Assembly: GCA_017539045.1 (NCBI GenBank)
Contig: JAFYHS010000021.1
Span: forward strand, 1-64,000
Direction: 5' to 3'
From: Bacteroidales bacterium
GTDB taxonomy: Bacteria > Bacteroidota > Bacteroidia > Bacteroidales > F082
Length of the DNA: 64,000 nucleotides
Position numbers and translations under genes: made by a program. Below, one piece after another: positions 25,494-35,009 of the stretch. Every line of letters begins with the position of its first letter. Within the stretch, counting starts at the first letter, position 1. A model generated the notes under the pieces. The model had not been told where the DNA came from and did not search any database. It was given only the letters and a program-made list of their open reading frames with translations.

Positions 25494-27860
25494 ATGAAAA
25501 AAGTATTGTATTGTTTGATTGCGCTGACGGTATTTGTTGGTTGCCAACAAGTTGAAAAGCCCAATGTCGTCGTTCAAAGCCTCAACCAAGGCTGGACGCT
25601 TACGGGCGACACCTTAGATATTAATATGCGGGCCGATGTGCCCTCGGTGGTGCAGCAGAGCCTGTATGAAAACGGCCTGATTCCGCATCCCTATCTCGGC
25701 ACGGTGGAAAATGACCTTTTATGGATTTCTGACCATCCGTGGGACTACACCTTGCATTTTGACGCAGATAAGGATTTGTTTGAAAAAGAAAATATTGAGC
25801 TTGCCTTTGAAGGCCTTGACACTTACGCCGAAGTCAAATTGAACGGTGAAAAACTCTTCTTCGCCGATAACCAATTCCGCGCATGGAAGCATGAAGTGAA
25901 AGACTTGCTGAAAGAGAAAGATAACTTTTTGGAAGTGCATTTCATCCGTTACGACAGCACCCAATTGGCTTTGTATGAGCAGACCTTGCCGCGTTTGCCT
26001 GAAAAATATGCCGTCACGCGCAAGGCTCCCTATCAGCACGGTTGGGATTGGGCACCGAAGTACAAGAATGTGGGCATTTGGAAGCCGGTGAAGTTGGTTG
26101 GATGGGATGAGGATCGATTGGAAAATGCTTATGTAGTTACGCAAACCGCCAATGCCGACAGCGCCAACCTTTTGCTGCATTTGGATTTGAATGTTGGTGT
26201 GCCAGAGTCGATGCTGCATTCGGACTATAAGGGCGATGGTAAAGTAGACACGGAGATTGTTGTCGAGGTCAGCCCTTCGAAAGGTTCGGGAGCCGCAGCT
26301 CTTACGACCAAAGACAACAAACTCTTGATTACAGAGCATGTCAAAGTGTCGATAGATCGCGTTCATAAGATATTGCCCATTACTATTGCCCATCCACGAT
26401 TATGGTGGCCCAACGAAATGGGCGAACAGCCTTTGTATGACTTTGAGGTTTTCTTAAAAAAGGATGGTAAAATATTGGATTCCAAATCATTCCGCACAGG
26501 AGTCCGTGCCTTTGAGATGGTTGATGAACCTGACAGTATCGGTCGCGCCTTCTATTTCAAGGTGAACGGGGTGCCGATGTATGCCAAAGGTGCCAATTAC
26601 GTTCCCGAAGAGATGATTGAGACTTGGATAAAACCAGAGAATACTTTGCGCTTGTTGCAATCCGCTAAAGACGCACATTTCAATATGTTGCGGGTATGGG
26701 GCGGCGGTATCTATCCCTCCGACGACTTCTTCAATATCTGTGATTCGTTGGGCATTTTGGTTTGGGAAGACCTTATGTATGCTGGCACGATGTATCCTTA
26801 CGAGCACCTTTTCTGTGACAACGTTAGCATTGAAACGGAGGAGCAGGTGAAACGTTTGGCTTCGCATCCATCGTTAGCTTTGTGGTGCGGCGGAAACGAG
26901 GTTTCGGAAGGCTACTATAACTGGGGCTGGCAGCAGTCCTTGGGTTGGAGCGAGGAAGACGACAAGGCCATCAAGGATGGCTATGACCACATGTTTGATT
27001 CGGATGAAGGCTGGCTACCTTATATCATTGCCACCAACGACGGCACGCGACCTTATTGGCCTAGCTCTCCCTCGAAAGGCTGGGGCCGTCCCGAAAGCCT
27101 GACCGAAGGCGATGTGCATTATTGGGGCGTTTGGTGGGGCGAGCAGCCCTATGAGATGTATCGCGAGAAGGTGGGTCGCTTCAACAGCGAGTATGGCTAC
27201 CAAAGTTATCCCGATTATTCTACTTTGCTGAAGATAGCAGAAGGTGAGGAACTAAGCAAGGATGCCAAGGTGATTGCGGCGCACCAGAAACATGCTCGTG
27301 GCACACGCCAAATTGATGATTTCATCCAACGCTATTATCCCGATGCTCAGCCGAAGGACTTTGAGGAGTATGTGCATTTGAGCCAACTTTCGCAAGCCTA
27401 CGGAATGGAGATTGCCATCGAGGCGCACCGCACGGCGAAGCCCTACAACATGGGCACGCTCTATTGGCAACTCAACGACGCTTGGCCTGTGACGTCGTGG
27501 TCATCCATCGACTATTACGGTAATCCTAAGGTGTTCCACGAAAGACTCAAGACGCTCTATGCGCCTGTGCTTTTAAGTCTCGACAAGAATGATTATGGCG
27601 TTTTCGTCACTTCCGACTTGCTTCGCAACATCGATGGCACAGTGAGCGTCAAGGTGTGCGACCTTGAAGACCACCCACTGTTTGAGCAAAAAATGAAAGT
27701 AGAGTTGGAGGCTAACGAAAATCGTAAATTCACCGTTGAAGGCTTAAGCGAATGTCTGTCTAAAATGGACTTGCAAAAGGTTTACGTGAAACTTGAACTG
27801 ACCGAAGGCGACACCCTTACCGCTGAACGCAAGTGCTATTTTCACGCTTTTTTTGAGTGA
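25494..27860 (+). CDS. Beta-mannosidase, GH2, lipoprotein
   Basis: 788 residues. A lipoprotein signal ends in FVGC (Cys17). The GH2 sugar-binding jelly roll (about 25-190), the immunoglobulin-like domain and the TIM barrel follow, with acid/base Glu469 in CGGNEVSEG and nucleophile Glu566 in NSEYGYQS. It should remove beta-1,4-linked mannose at the cell surface or in the periplasm. An upstream GTG at 25473 exists, but the ATG at 25494 gives a standard signal peptide. The GH20 enzyme next door could act on the GlcNAc exposed afterwards in N-glycan cores; this is an inference from position and chemistry. Confidence 0.9.
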   Translation: MKKVLYCLIALTVFVGCQQVEKPNVVVQSLNQGWTLTGDTLDINMRADVPSVVQQSLYENGLIPHPYLGTVENDLLWISDHPWDYTLHFDADKDLFEKENIELAFEGLDTYAEVKLNGEKLFFADNQFRAWKHEVKDLLKEKDNFLEVHFIRYDSTQLALYEQTLPRLPEKYAVTRKAPYQHGWDWAPKYKNVGIWKPVKLVGWDEDRLENAYVVTQTANADSANLLLHLDLNVGVPESMLHSDYKGDGKVDTEIVVEVSPSKGSGAAALTTKDNKLLITEHVKVSIDRVHKILPITIAHPRLWWPNEMGEQPLYDFEVFLKKDGKILDSKSFRTGVRAFEMVDEPDSIGRAFYFKVNGVPMYAKGANYVPEEMIETWIKPENTLRLLQSAKDAHFNMLRVWGGGIYPSDDFFNICDSLGILVWEDLMYAGTMYPYEHLFCDNVSIETEEQVKRLASHPSLALWCGGNEVSEGYYNWGWQQSLGWSEEDDKAIKDGYDHMFDSDEGWLPYIIATNDGTRPYWPSSPSKGWGRPESLTEGDVHYWGVWWGEQPYEMYREKVGRFNSEYGYQSYPDYSTLLKIAEGEELSKDAKVIAAHQKHARGTRQIDDFIQRYYPDAQPKDFEEYVHLSQLSQAYGMEIAIEAHRTAKPYNMGTLYWQLNDAWPVTSWSSIDYYGNPKVFHERLKTLYAPVLLSLDKNDYGVFVTSDLLRNIDGTVSVKVCDLEDHPLFEQKMKVELEANENRKFTVEGLSECLSKMDLQKVYVKLELTEGDTLTAERKCYFHAFFE

Positions 27861-27864
27861 AGTC

Positions 27865-27894
27865 TGTAACTTTTTTGTTGTTTCTCCGTATTAC
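27865..27894 (+). promoter_or_regulatory. ECF sigma-factor promoter of the head-GIN gene
   Basis: TGTAAC (27865-27870) and CGTATTAC (27887-27894) are separated by 16 nt, with T-rich sequence after the first box and TCTC before the second. The same two boxes with identical spacing precede the ECF sigma gene at 30774-30750 on the minus strand. TAnnTTTG is absent here. Confidence 0.7.
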
Positions 27895-27937
27895 GTTTGT
27901 TGATAAGAAAAACAACAAACATTAAAATACTAACACA

Positions 27938-29320
27938 ATGAAAACAAGATTATTTTTTGCAGCCTTGCTGCTGCTGGCCTTCGGAACGATGAAGGCACAA
28001 AACGAAGCCGATCAAATCAATATTATCAGAGTCCTTGGCTCGGGCGATGTGTGTGTCAGCCAGACTCCAGGCCAATTATCATTGAAGAAAGATGGCAAAT
28101 TGGTCACTGACTACAATAGGACGTCAGACATGCTCATTCTCTCCGGCTCTGACGATTATGAAGTCACCATTTCGCAACTTAAAAACATCCAGTTGCTTTC
28201 GTCAGCTGATGTCGTCTGCAAGAGCACAATTAATGGTGACTATATCAATGTCTATAGCAGTGGATCGGGTGATATGGTGATGAAGTTGGATTACGACACC
28301 GTACATGTTGTTCTGAATGGATCGGGCGACATCATCCTTGAGGGCAGATGCAATGTGTTGCAAGCCACACTGCTTGGTAGCGGTGACTTGGTGACCGACG
28401 GTATGAAAGCTGGCGATACGTATATCGATTTAAGAGGATCGGGCGAGGCCAAAGGTGGGGACGATGTGTCGCTTTCCGAACTTATGGCTGAACTGGGTGC
28501 CAATCTCGAACGTCTTTCCGACTCTGTGGATTGGAAGAATGTCGAAAAAGGAATGGAACAATGGGGCAAAGACATGGAAGAGTGGGGCCGTAAGATGGAG
28601 AAATGGGGTGAGCGTTTCGAGCACAATCAGGGTAGGAATTATGATCGTCCTAGAAGCAACGGCAGCCCGGCTCCTGACCAGAATAGACGTCCTGAAAAGA
28701 AGAACCTCCTTTTCGATGGCAACTGGAACGGCTTCGAAGCCGGCTTGAATATGCTGCTGGGTCCAGGCTCCACGGCTAATTTTGAAGGAGATTATAGCTT
28801 TTTGGAGCTGCGTCCCTTGAGAAGCTGGGTGTTCAATTTCAACATTGCTGACGTGGGCATCGCCTTCGACCGCCGTCACATCGCAGGCCTCTATACGGGT
28901 ATTGGCTTGGGATGGAACAACTACAGCTTCAATAATCCTATCAAGGTGATTAAAGGTGAGGACGAGCTTGAGTATGAACCTTTGGATGCTTCAACTTGGA
29001 AGAAGAGCAAGCTGGGAGTCCTTTATGCCCAGGCCCCTCTGATGATTGAGGTGCGTCCTACCCGCCGTCTCTATATCGCTGCCGGTGTCACTGGAGGCTT
29101 ACGTATCGACGGCTGGACCAAGGTCAAATACCAGAATGGAGATAAAACCAAGGTTCATGGCGACTATTATTTGAACCGTTTCAAACTCGACGCTTCGCTG
29201 CGTATCGGCAAGAATGACGGCTGGGGCTTCTTCGCCAACTTTAACCTGCTGCCCACCTTCGACGAGGCTCACGCCCCGACTTGCCACACGACTAGCTTCG
29301 GCTTCAGCCTGAATTTCTAA
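27938..29320 (+). CDS. Head-GIN (DUF2807-like) protein with C-terminal barrel
   Basis: 460 residues. The signal peptide is about 1-20 (AFGTMKAQ). A beta-helical head-GIN region (about 25-170) follows, with repeating GSGD, GSGD, LGSGD and RGSG turns. Next come a Trp/Glu/Lys-rich amphipathic helix (about 200-235, repeats of EQWGKDMEEWG) and an outer-membrane beta-barrel-like C-terminus ending in Phe. Function is unknown; it is probably an outer-membrane adaptor. Its promoter matches that of the ECF sigma operon about 2.8 kb away, so it is likely in that regulon. Ends before a bidirectional terminator. Confidence 0.78.
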   Translation: MKTRLFFAALLLLAFGTMKAQNEADQINIIRVLGSGDVCVSQTPGQLSLKKDGKLVTDYNRTSDMLILSGSDDYEVTISQLKNIQLLSSADVVCKSTINGDYINVYSSGSGDMVMKLDYDTVHVVLNGSGDIILEGRCNVLQATLLGSGDLVTDGMKAGDTYIDLRGSGEAKGGDDVSLSELMAELGANLERLSDSVDWKNVEKGMEQWGKDMEEWGRKMEKWGERFEHNQGRNYDRPRSNGSPAPDQNRRPEKKNLLFDGNWNGFEAGLNMLLGPGSTANFEGDYSFLELRPLRSWVFNFNIADVGIAFDRRHIAGLYTGIGLGWNNYSFNNPIKVIKGEDELEYEPLDASTWKKSKLGVLYAQAPLMIEVRPTRRLYIAAGVTGGLRIDGWTKVKYQNGDKTKVHGDYYLNRFKLDASLRIGKNDGWGFFANFNLLPTFDEAHAPTCHTTSFGFSLNF

Positions 29321-29350
29321 AGCAAAGTCAAATCATCAACCCATAACAAG

Positions 29351-29385
29351 AAAGGCCGCCTCGATTGAGGCGGCCTTTAATTGTT
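29351..29385. terminator. Bidirectional terminator between convergent genes
   Basis: A perfect 12-bp stem (29351-29362 with 29367-29378, loop GATT) serves the head-GIN gene on the plus strand and the anti-sigma gene on the minus strand. Confidence 0.8.
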
Positions 29386-29401
29386 TGTCGTAATATTGTT
29401 G

Positions 29402-30241
29402 TTACTCTTGCTCGTGGCGTTTCTCCCAGCGCTCCTTTGCCTCTTCGATGCGGTCGTCGACACGGTAGAAGGTCTTCACGGCGAGGTCGGCGGCGGCCAG
29501 GTTGATTTCCTCCTTGGCGAGTTGCAGCCCTTCTTGGATCATGCCGCCTATACTCTCGTAATTGCCATCCGTGATTTTCAGGATGCCCTTGCCCCAAAGC
29601 GAGGGCTCTTCATAGTCGTCATCCGTATATGACGCCAGGGCATTGTTGTCAGGCATGAAATATGGAGCATAGTCGGGTTCCGTTGTTTGGGCAAGTAGGA
29701 GCTGACTTGTGATGGAGGCGGGTGCTTCGATGGTTTGCATCTCTGCCAGCATCGGCATGACATCCCTCTCAGAGGCTACTTGTTTTTTGTTCGAGACTTT
29801 TGGGGTCGAAGTTGGTTTGTTTGCCTTGGCCCATGTTGTGGTTGTCGGGTTTTCTGTAGCCCGTCTAGGTATCAAGGCTATGGGTTCGTTGGTGTTGATC
29901 CGACTGACTTCGATGGGTTTTAAGTTGGCGATGGGCTCCAATTTCGGCAACGACTTATCGGGCCACAATCCGACGGTGAGCAGCAAACCGGCGGCAGCAG
30001 CGGCCGAGGCAATCTTGACATATAGCGGCACAACAGCTGCTTTTTTCTTCAGGCCTTCCTTGTTTTCATAAGCAAGGACAGGAGCCTCCAAATGCGGAAG
30101 TTCCTCGGTGAGTTCGTCCCAATCCAAGCCTTGGGCCGCGACGAAGGCTTTCAGCTGCTCTGCCTCGTCGGGGCTGAGGTTACCTTCCATATAGTCAAGG
30201 AGGTAAGCCTCGTAGTTGTCGGTGGTGATGTTTGTCTTCAT
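29402..30241 (-). CDS. Putative anti-sigma factor (membrane)
   Basis: 279 residues. The N-terminal 45 residues (YLLDYMEGNLSPDEAEQL) resemble the zinc-finger-less anti-sigma start common in Bacteroidota. One membrane helix (about 78-96, ASAAAAAGLLLTVGLW) separates it from a Thr/Lys/Pro-rich periplasmic stretch and a C-terminal helical region. The start codon overlaps the sigma gene stop by 4 nt, the classic arrangement for translational coupling of sigma and its regulator. The signal it senses is unknown. The periplasmic part shows no recognisable enzyme or receptor domain. Confidence 0.72.
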   Translation of the reverse strand: MKTNITTDNYEAYLLDYMEGNLSPDEAEQLKAFVAAQGLDWDELTEELPHLEAPVLAYENKEGLKKKAAVVPLYVKIASAAAAAGLLLTVGLWPDKSLPKLEPIANLKPIEVSRINTNEPIALIPRRATENPTTTTWAKANKPTSTPKVSNKKQVASERDVMPMLAEMQTIEAPASITSQLLLAQTTEPDYAPYFMPDNNALASYTDDDYEEPSLWGKGILKITDGNYESIGGMIQEGLQLAKEEINLAAADLAVKTFYRVDDRIEEAKERWEKRHEQE

Positions 30242-30738
30242 GGCTCTATGTCAATGAGGTTATCGATGCTTTTCAGTCTGTTTTTCAGTGCGGTGCGTGC
30301 ACGGAAGATGTTAATCTTCACCTGTGCCTCGCTCATCCCTGTGATGTCGCCGATCTCCTGGTAGCTGTAGCCTTCGTAGTCACGAAGCATCACCGCAGTG
30401 CGTTGCGCTTCGGGCAGTAGGGTCAGGGCCTTTTGTAGGATTTCGTTGACGTCGGGGTAGGCGTTTTGCGTAGTCTTCGCGTTGGCCGGTAATGGCTCTT
30501 CAACGTTAGCGAAGCGTTGCTGGTGCCTGACTTCGTCAATCATGGCGTGGTGGGCGGTGGTGAAGAGGTAGGATTTCGCCTTTGCAAAGTCAATCGTCTT
30601 GACCTTCTCCCAAACGCGTGCGAAGCTTTCCTGCACCACGTCCTCGGCCTGCTCGCGGTTGCGGAGGCTCGAGAACGCGAAGCGGAAAAGCCTGTCGGCA
30701 TATTGCTCCACGCACTGGTTGTACTGACTTCTGTCCAT
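30238..30738 (-). CDS. ECF RNA polymerase sigma factor
   Basis: 166 residues. Region 2 (about 10-75, FRFAFSSLRNREQAEDVVQE, FAKAKSYLFTTAHHAMIDEVR) and region 4 (about 105-160, LPEAQRTAVMLRDYEGYSYQ, MSEAQVKINIFRAR) are both complete, and there is no region 1 or 3. It directs polymerase to promoters of the TGTAAC-16-CGTATTAC type, judged from its own upstream region. It is followed by the putative anti-sigma gene, overlapping by 4 nt. Confidence 0.94.
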   Translation of the reverse strand: MDRSQYNQCVEQYADRLFRFAFSSLRNREQAEDVVQESFARVWEKVKTIDFAKAKSYLFTTAHHAMIDEVRHQQRFANVEEPLPANAKTTQNAYPDVNEILQKALTLLPEAQRTAVMLRDYEGYSYQEIGDITGMSEAQVKINIFRARTALKNRLKSIDNLIDIEP

Positions 30739-30749
30739 CTTTTGTGTAG

Positions 30750-30779
30750 GTAATACGGAGATTTGGCGAAAAAGTTACA
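30750..30779 (-). promoter_or_regulatory. ECF autoregulatory promoter
   Basis: The minus strand reads TGTAAC (30779-30774), 16 nt, then CGTATTAC (30757-30750), ending 11 nt before the sigma start codon. Boxes and spacing equal those of the head-GIN gene at 27865-27894, so the sigma factor probably activates its own operon. Confidence 0.7.
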
Positions 30780-30797
30780 TCAAACGGCAAAAATATC

Positions 30798-30805
30798 TAT
30801 TTTTG
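30798..30805 (+). promoter_or_regulatory. -7 element for lgt
   Basis: TATTTTTG lies 18 nt before the lgt ATG. It overlaps no other element and points away from the ECF promoter. Confidence 0.6.
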
Positions 30806-30823
30806 CGCTCAAAATAATAAAAC

Positions 30824-31729
30824 ATGTTGTTAAACTACATCACTTGGAATGTCGATCCCGTGCTGTTTTCCATAGGCAGCATTCATGTCCGTTGGTACGG
30901 CCTTATGTGGGCCTTGGGCTTTTTGTTGGGCTATTTCATCATGCGAAAGATCTATCGTCGTGAGAAGATGCCTGACGAGTCATTGGATAAACTCCTGGTT
31001 TATATGCTTCTCTTCACTGTCGTAGGCGCCCGTCTCGGACATTGTTTGTTCTACGAACCTGAGTATTATCTTTCCCATCCTTTGAAGATGCTTGCCGTTT
31101 GGGAAGGCGGTCTCGCCAGCCATGGTGGCGCCATCGGCATCCTGCTTGGCCTTTGGATTTATGTGAGGAGATACAACAAGTCCACGAAAAAGAAAGAGGA
31201 AAAACAGCATATCACGTTTATCTGGATCATGGACCGTATCGTCATCCCCGTGTGCCTTGTCGGTGCTTTGATCCGCTGCGGCAATGTGTTCAACCACGAG
31301 ATATACGGCACTCCGACTTCATTGCCTTGGGGTTTCGTGTTCCTTCGCGGTGCTGAGCAGTTTTGCGGTACGGTCGACAGTTACACGGCTTGCACGGCAT
31401 GGGACGCTCCATGTCCGCCAAGCGAGTGGCTGCCATGCCATCCGACGGGTCTTTATGAGGCTTTCTTCTGCTTAGTGGCTATGGTCATCCTGCTGTGGAT
31501 GTACTACAAACGCGACCTTGGCGACAGACAGCCAGGCTTGATGTTCGGCACCTTCCTCGTCATCATCTTTGGTTCGCGCATCGCCATCGAATTCTTGAAG
31601 AATGTGCAAGTGGAATTTGAGAAAAACATGACCTTCGACATGGGTCAATGGCTCAGCGTCCCCTTTGTGCTCATAGGAATAGGGATGATAGTATGGAGCT
31701 TCATACATAAAAAAGAAAAGCAGCTCTGA
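30824..31729 (+). CDS. lgt: Prolipoprotein diacylglyceryl transferase
   Basis: 301 residues with about seven membrane helices. Signature motifs are RWYGLMWALGFLLGY, the HGGAIGILLG loop and the substrate-binding IRCGNVFNHEIYG. Lgt transfers diacylglycerol from phosphatidylglycerol to the lipobox Cys of prolipoproteins, for example the TamL-like, mannosidase and transglutaminase lipoproteins in this window. The segment around 185-210 has an insertion rich in Cys and Pro (CTAWDAPCPPSEWLPC), seen in Bacteroidota Lgt. The stop codon lies inside the loop of its own terminator hairpin. Confidence 0.95.
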   Translation: MLLNYITWNVDPVLFSIGSIHVRWYGLMWALGFLLGYFIMRKIYRREKMPDESLDKLLVYMLLFTVVGARLGHCLFYEPEYYLSHPLKMLAVWEGGLASHGGAIGILLGLWIYVRRYNKSTKKKEEKQHITFIWIMDRIVIPVCLVGALIRCGNVFNHEIYGTPTSLPWGFVFLRGAEQFCGTVDSYTACTAWDAPCPPSEWLPCHPTGLYEAFFCLVAMVILLWMYYKRDLGDRQPGLMFGTFLVIIFGSRIAIEFLKNVQVEFEKNMTFDMGQWLSVPFVLIGIGMIVWSFIHKKEKQL

Positions 31730-31749
31730 GGCTGCTTTTCTTTTTTTTG
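31715..31749. terminator. Terminator overlapping the lgt stop codon
   Basis: The stem GAAAAGCAGC / GCTGCTTTTC has the lgt TGA in its 6-nt loop and a long T-run after it. On the minus strand it could also serve the convergent DUF2723 gene. Confidence 0.8.
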
Positions 31750-31750
31750 T

Positions 31751-34700
31751 TTACTCTGCGTAATACAAATTGAGGTATTCCATCATGCGGTCTGAAATCT
31801 CTTGCGCCAGCTCGGTGCGCCCGTATTTCTTGGCCACACCTCCGAAGTGCTTGAGCAGGCTCATGCCTTCACCGATTTCGTCTTCGTAGTATTCCACAAG
31901 TTTGGGCTTCATACTGCCGTAGTAGCGAATCTTGTCGCAATAGTTGTTGACCAACTGCATGAGGTAATTGTCGCCTTTCACACTGTCGCCGCAAACGTAG
32001 TACATCTCGGGGAACTGATAGGTGCGGATGTCGGCAGGGAACTTCTTGTTGGGGAAGAACTCTTGGTACTTGTCCATCACGATGATGGCCGAGTCGAATT
32101 CTTGGTGGTTGACCAAAGCCTGGGCTAAACGGGAATAGGCCTGCTGAGCGTAGGCGGTGTTGCGCACGCTTTCGCGGTCGGGGACGACGCCTTCTTGGTT
32201 CATGCTGCCCCAGTTAACGATGCCTTCATTGGCCTTGGTGACCAAAAGATCGTAGCTACCATCACGATACACGCCGCCGACACCTTTATAATAGTCTTCG
32301 GCTTCGACGGGGATAAACCTATAGGCCAAGCCTTCCATATGCAGGTATTTGTCAATGCCAAGCACCTTAGACATGTCGCTGAACGAGGTGAAGTACACCG
32401 GGCGCTCCCAGTTGTTGGTAGCCATAAAGTCAAGGAGCATAATAGCATTCTTGTAGATCCAGGTCTCCTTGATGTCCCAAGTGATTTCGTCCACAATCTG
32501 GTCTTTCATGCTTTCGGGAACGATGCCGTTCTTGATGCAGGCTTCTTTGTCGACGGTGAGTTTCACGCTGCGGCAAGGCACGTAGTTGTAGGTGGTACCC
32601 ATATAGCGTTTCACGGCCTTGGGATTATGGATGAAGTCGATGACTTGCTTCAGCTCGACTTGCTTGCCTTTGAAGTATTCTTCTTCTTCGACAGGAATCT
32701 GCTCGTTGACGCCGTTGTCGTATTCCTTTTGCGTCAGCGTGAGCGGGAGTTTCTCGGACTCATACACCTTACGGCCCATCTGGTGGACATACCAGTAGCC
32801 GCTCGACAGCATGTAGTTGCACACGCGCACGTCGGTGCGGAAGCCTTCCACTTCTTGCACGTACCACAAGGGGAAGGTGTCGTTGTCGCCACGGGTAAAG
32901 ATGACGGAGTTGGGCGGTAACTGCGCGAGGTAGTTGCGAGCCCAGTCGCGGGCCGAGGTCTTACCTGCACGGTTGTGCTCTTCCCAGCCGTTGGCGGCCA
33001 ACACGCAAGGCACTGCCAAGAAGCAGATCAGGCCGACGGCCGCGACGGTGATCATGCTCTCCTTTTTCAGGAGTTTGTTGATCCAGTCGATGAGGGCAAT
33101 CACGCCGAAGCCGATCCAGATGGCAAAGGCATAGAACGAGCCAGCATAGGAGTAGTCACGTTCACGAGGCTGGTTAGGCGTCTGGTTCAGGTAGATGATG
33201 ATGGCCAGACCCGTCAGGAAGAAGAGCAGGAAGACGATCCAGCTCTGCTTCAAGTCTTTCTTCAGCAGCCAGATCAAGCCGATGAGGCCTAGGATGAGCG
33301 GCAGGAAGTAATAGGTGGTACGCCCCGGGTTCTGCATGCATTCAGGGATGTTGTCCTGGTCGCCGAGACGGGCGTTGTCGATGAAGCTGATGCCGCTGAG
33401 CCAGTTGCCGTGGTTGAGTTCGCCTTGGCTCTCAATGTCGTTTTGACGGCCTACGAAGTTCCACATAAAGTAACGCCAATACATCCAGTTGCATTGGTAT
33501 TGGATGAAGAACTTGAGGTTTTGCCCGAAGGTGGGTTTGTTGACGGTGATGACCTCACCGCGGTAGTTCCTCACACGGACGGGTGTGCCTTTGACCACGC
33601 CATTAGCGTCTTTACGGTAACTGTCATACATGTCCGAGTGCGAACCTCTTTGCGTACTCCACATACGCGGGAAGAAGGTCTTCAGCTCAGAAGGATAGTC
33701 GGGCTTGCTCTGCTTGTTGTCGTCGGTGACCACATAGCGATGGGCCTCCTTGTCTTTCACGTAGATCGGGTTGCCGTCCTTGAGTCCACTGACCGGGGCA
33801 TTGTAATATGCTCCATAGAGTAGGGGCCAGCTGCCGTATTGCTCACGGTTGAGGTACGATAGCATCGAAAGGGCATCCTTAGGTTCGTTTTCATTGATAG
33901 GCGTGTTGGTGTTGGCACGGATGACCAGCATGAAGAACGACGAATAGCCGATCAGGATGAACATAAAGGAAAGGATGGCGGTATTCCATAACACTTTCTT
34001 GCGTCTTGTCGTAGCGATGAGACCCCAGACGATGAGGCCGATGATCACGGCGAAATAGACGATGGTGCCTAGGTTGAACGGAGCACCGAGCGTGTTGACG
34101 AAGAACAACTCCATCTTGCCGGCCAGATTGACGATTTGAGGCACGAGGAACATATTGATGAGCCACAGCAGCGCCACCGAAATCAAGCCTGCCAAGACAA
34201 ACCCCCAGAAGGTGGTCTTTTTCCATTTCTTGAAATAGATAACATAAACGAATGCGGGGATACAAAGCAGGTTAAGCAGGTGAACACCGATGGAGAGGCC
34301 GATGAGGAAAGCGATGAAAATGATCCATCGGGTGCTCTTCGGGTCGTCGGCCACCCGCTCCCATTTCAGGATGGCCCAGAAAGTCACAGCAGTGAACAGC
34401 GATGACATGGCATAGACTTCGCCTTCGACGGCATTGAACCAGAACGACTCGGTGAAGGTGTAGGCCACTGCGCCGACAAAGCCAGCCAGCAGCACGCCGA
34501 TCTTGTTGGTCCAAGGTGCGTCTTCTCCTTCCTTCATCCACACTTTACGGGCGAGCATGGTGATGGTCCAGAACAGGAAGACGATGGTGAGACCGCTGCA
34601 AATGGCCGACATGACGTTGACCATCAATGCCACCTTGGTGACGTCGCCACCTGCAAAAAGTGAGAAGAATCGGCCCAGCATCTGGAACAGAGGTGCCCCA

Positions 34701-34852
34701 GGCGGGTGACCCACTTGGAGTTTGTATGCCGTTGAAATGTACTCGCCGCAGTCCCACCAACTCACGGTAGGCTCAAGCGTGAGGAAATACACGACGGTGG
34801 CAATCAAGCCTGCCAGCCATCCTGTAATGTTGTTTAACCTTTTGAAAGTCAT
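31751..34852 (-). CDS. DUF2723 family membrane protein (GT-C-like)
   Basis: 1033 residues. About ten to twelve membrane helices in the first 600 residues contain the DUF2723 hallmark EPTVSWWDCGEYISTAYKLQ and VGHPPGAPLFQML, similar to the acidic first loop of GT-C protein O-mannosyltransferases. A long soluble C-terminal part (about 640-1033) follows. A protein O-glycosylation role is plausible but not shown by the sequence. The ATG at 34852 is chosen because it directly precedes the first helix; a longer reading from 34903 would begin at the apparent promoter. Confidence 0.85.
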   Translation of the reverse strand: MTFKRLNNITGWLAGLIATVVYFLTLEPTVSWWDCGEYISTAYKLQVGHPPGAPLFQMLGRFFSLFAGGDVTKVALMVNVMSAICSGLTIVFLFWTITMLARKVWMKEGEDAPWTNKIGVLLAGFVGAVAYTFTESFWFNAVEGEVYAMSSLFTAVTFWAILKWERVADDPKSTRWIIFIAFLIGLSIGVHLLNLLCIPAFVYVIYFKKWKKTTFWGFVLAGLISVALLWLINMFLVPQIVNLAGKMELFFVNTLGAPFNLGTIVYFAVIIGLIVWGLIATTRRKKVLWNTAILSFMFILIGYSSFFMLVIRANTNTPINENEPKDALSMLSYLNREQYGSWPLLYGAYYNAPVSGLKDGNPIYVKDKEAHRYVVTDDNKQSKPDYPSELKTFFPRMWSTQRGSHSDMYDSYRKDANGVVKGTPVRVRNYRGEVITVNKPTFGQNLKFFIQYQCNWMYWRYFMWNFVGRQNDIESQGELNHGNWLSGISFIDNARLGDQDNIPECMQNPGRTTYYFLPLILGLIGLIWLLKKDLKQSWIVFLLFFLTGLAIIIYLNQTPNQPRERDYSYAGSFYAFAIWIGFGVIALIDWINKLLKKESMITVAAVGLICFLAVPCVLAANGWEEHNRAGKTSARDWARNYLAQLPPNSVIFTRGDNDTFPLWYVQEVEGFRTDVRVCNYMLSSGYWYVHQMGRKVYESEKLPLTLTQKEYDNGVNEQIPVEEEEYFKGKQVELKQVIDFIHNPKAVKRYMGTTYNYVPCRSVKLTVDKEACIKNGIVPESMKDQIVDEITWDIKETWIYKNAIMLLDFMATNNWERPVYFTSFSDMSKVLGIDKYLHMEGLAYRFIPVEAEDYYKGVGGVYRDGSYDLLVTKANEGIVNWGSMNQEGVVPDRESVRNTAYAQQAYSRLAQALVNHQEFDSAIIVMDKYQEFFPNKKFPADIRTYQFPEMYYVCGDSVKGDNYLMQLVNNYCDKIRYYGSMKPKLVEYYEDEIGEGMSLLKHFGGVAKKYGRTELAQEISDRMMEYLNLYYAE

Positions 34853-34907
34853 AATGATATAAAAGTGTTTGTTGTTTGTCGAAACAAATTCGGCCTGTGC
34901 CAAACTG

Positions 34908-34915
34908 CAAAAATA
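34908..34915 (-). promoter_or_regulatory. -7 element for the DUF2723 gene
   Basis: The minus strand reads TATTTTTG, 55 nt before the ATG at 34852. It decides against the longer reading frame that starts at 34903. Confidence 0.55.
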
Positions 34916-35009
34916 CGGTTTTTTGGCTTATCTCTAAACGTATTAACGGCAAAAACGCTTTTTGTAGTGCCATAAAAGCAATTTTTTTCAAAAAAATCGC
35001 AAAAATCTC

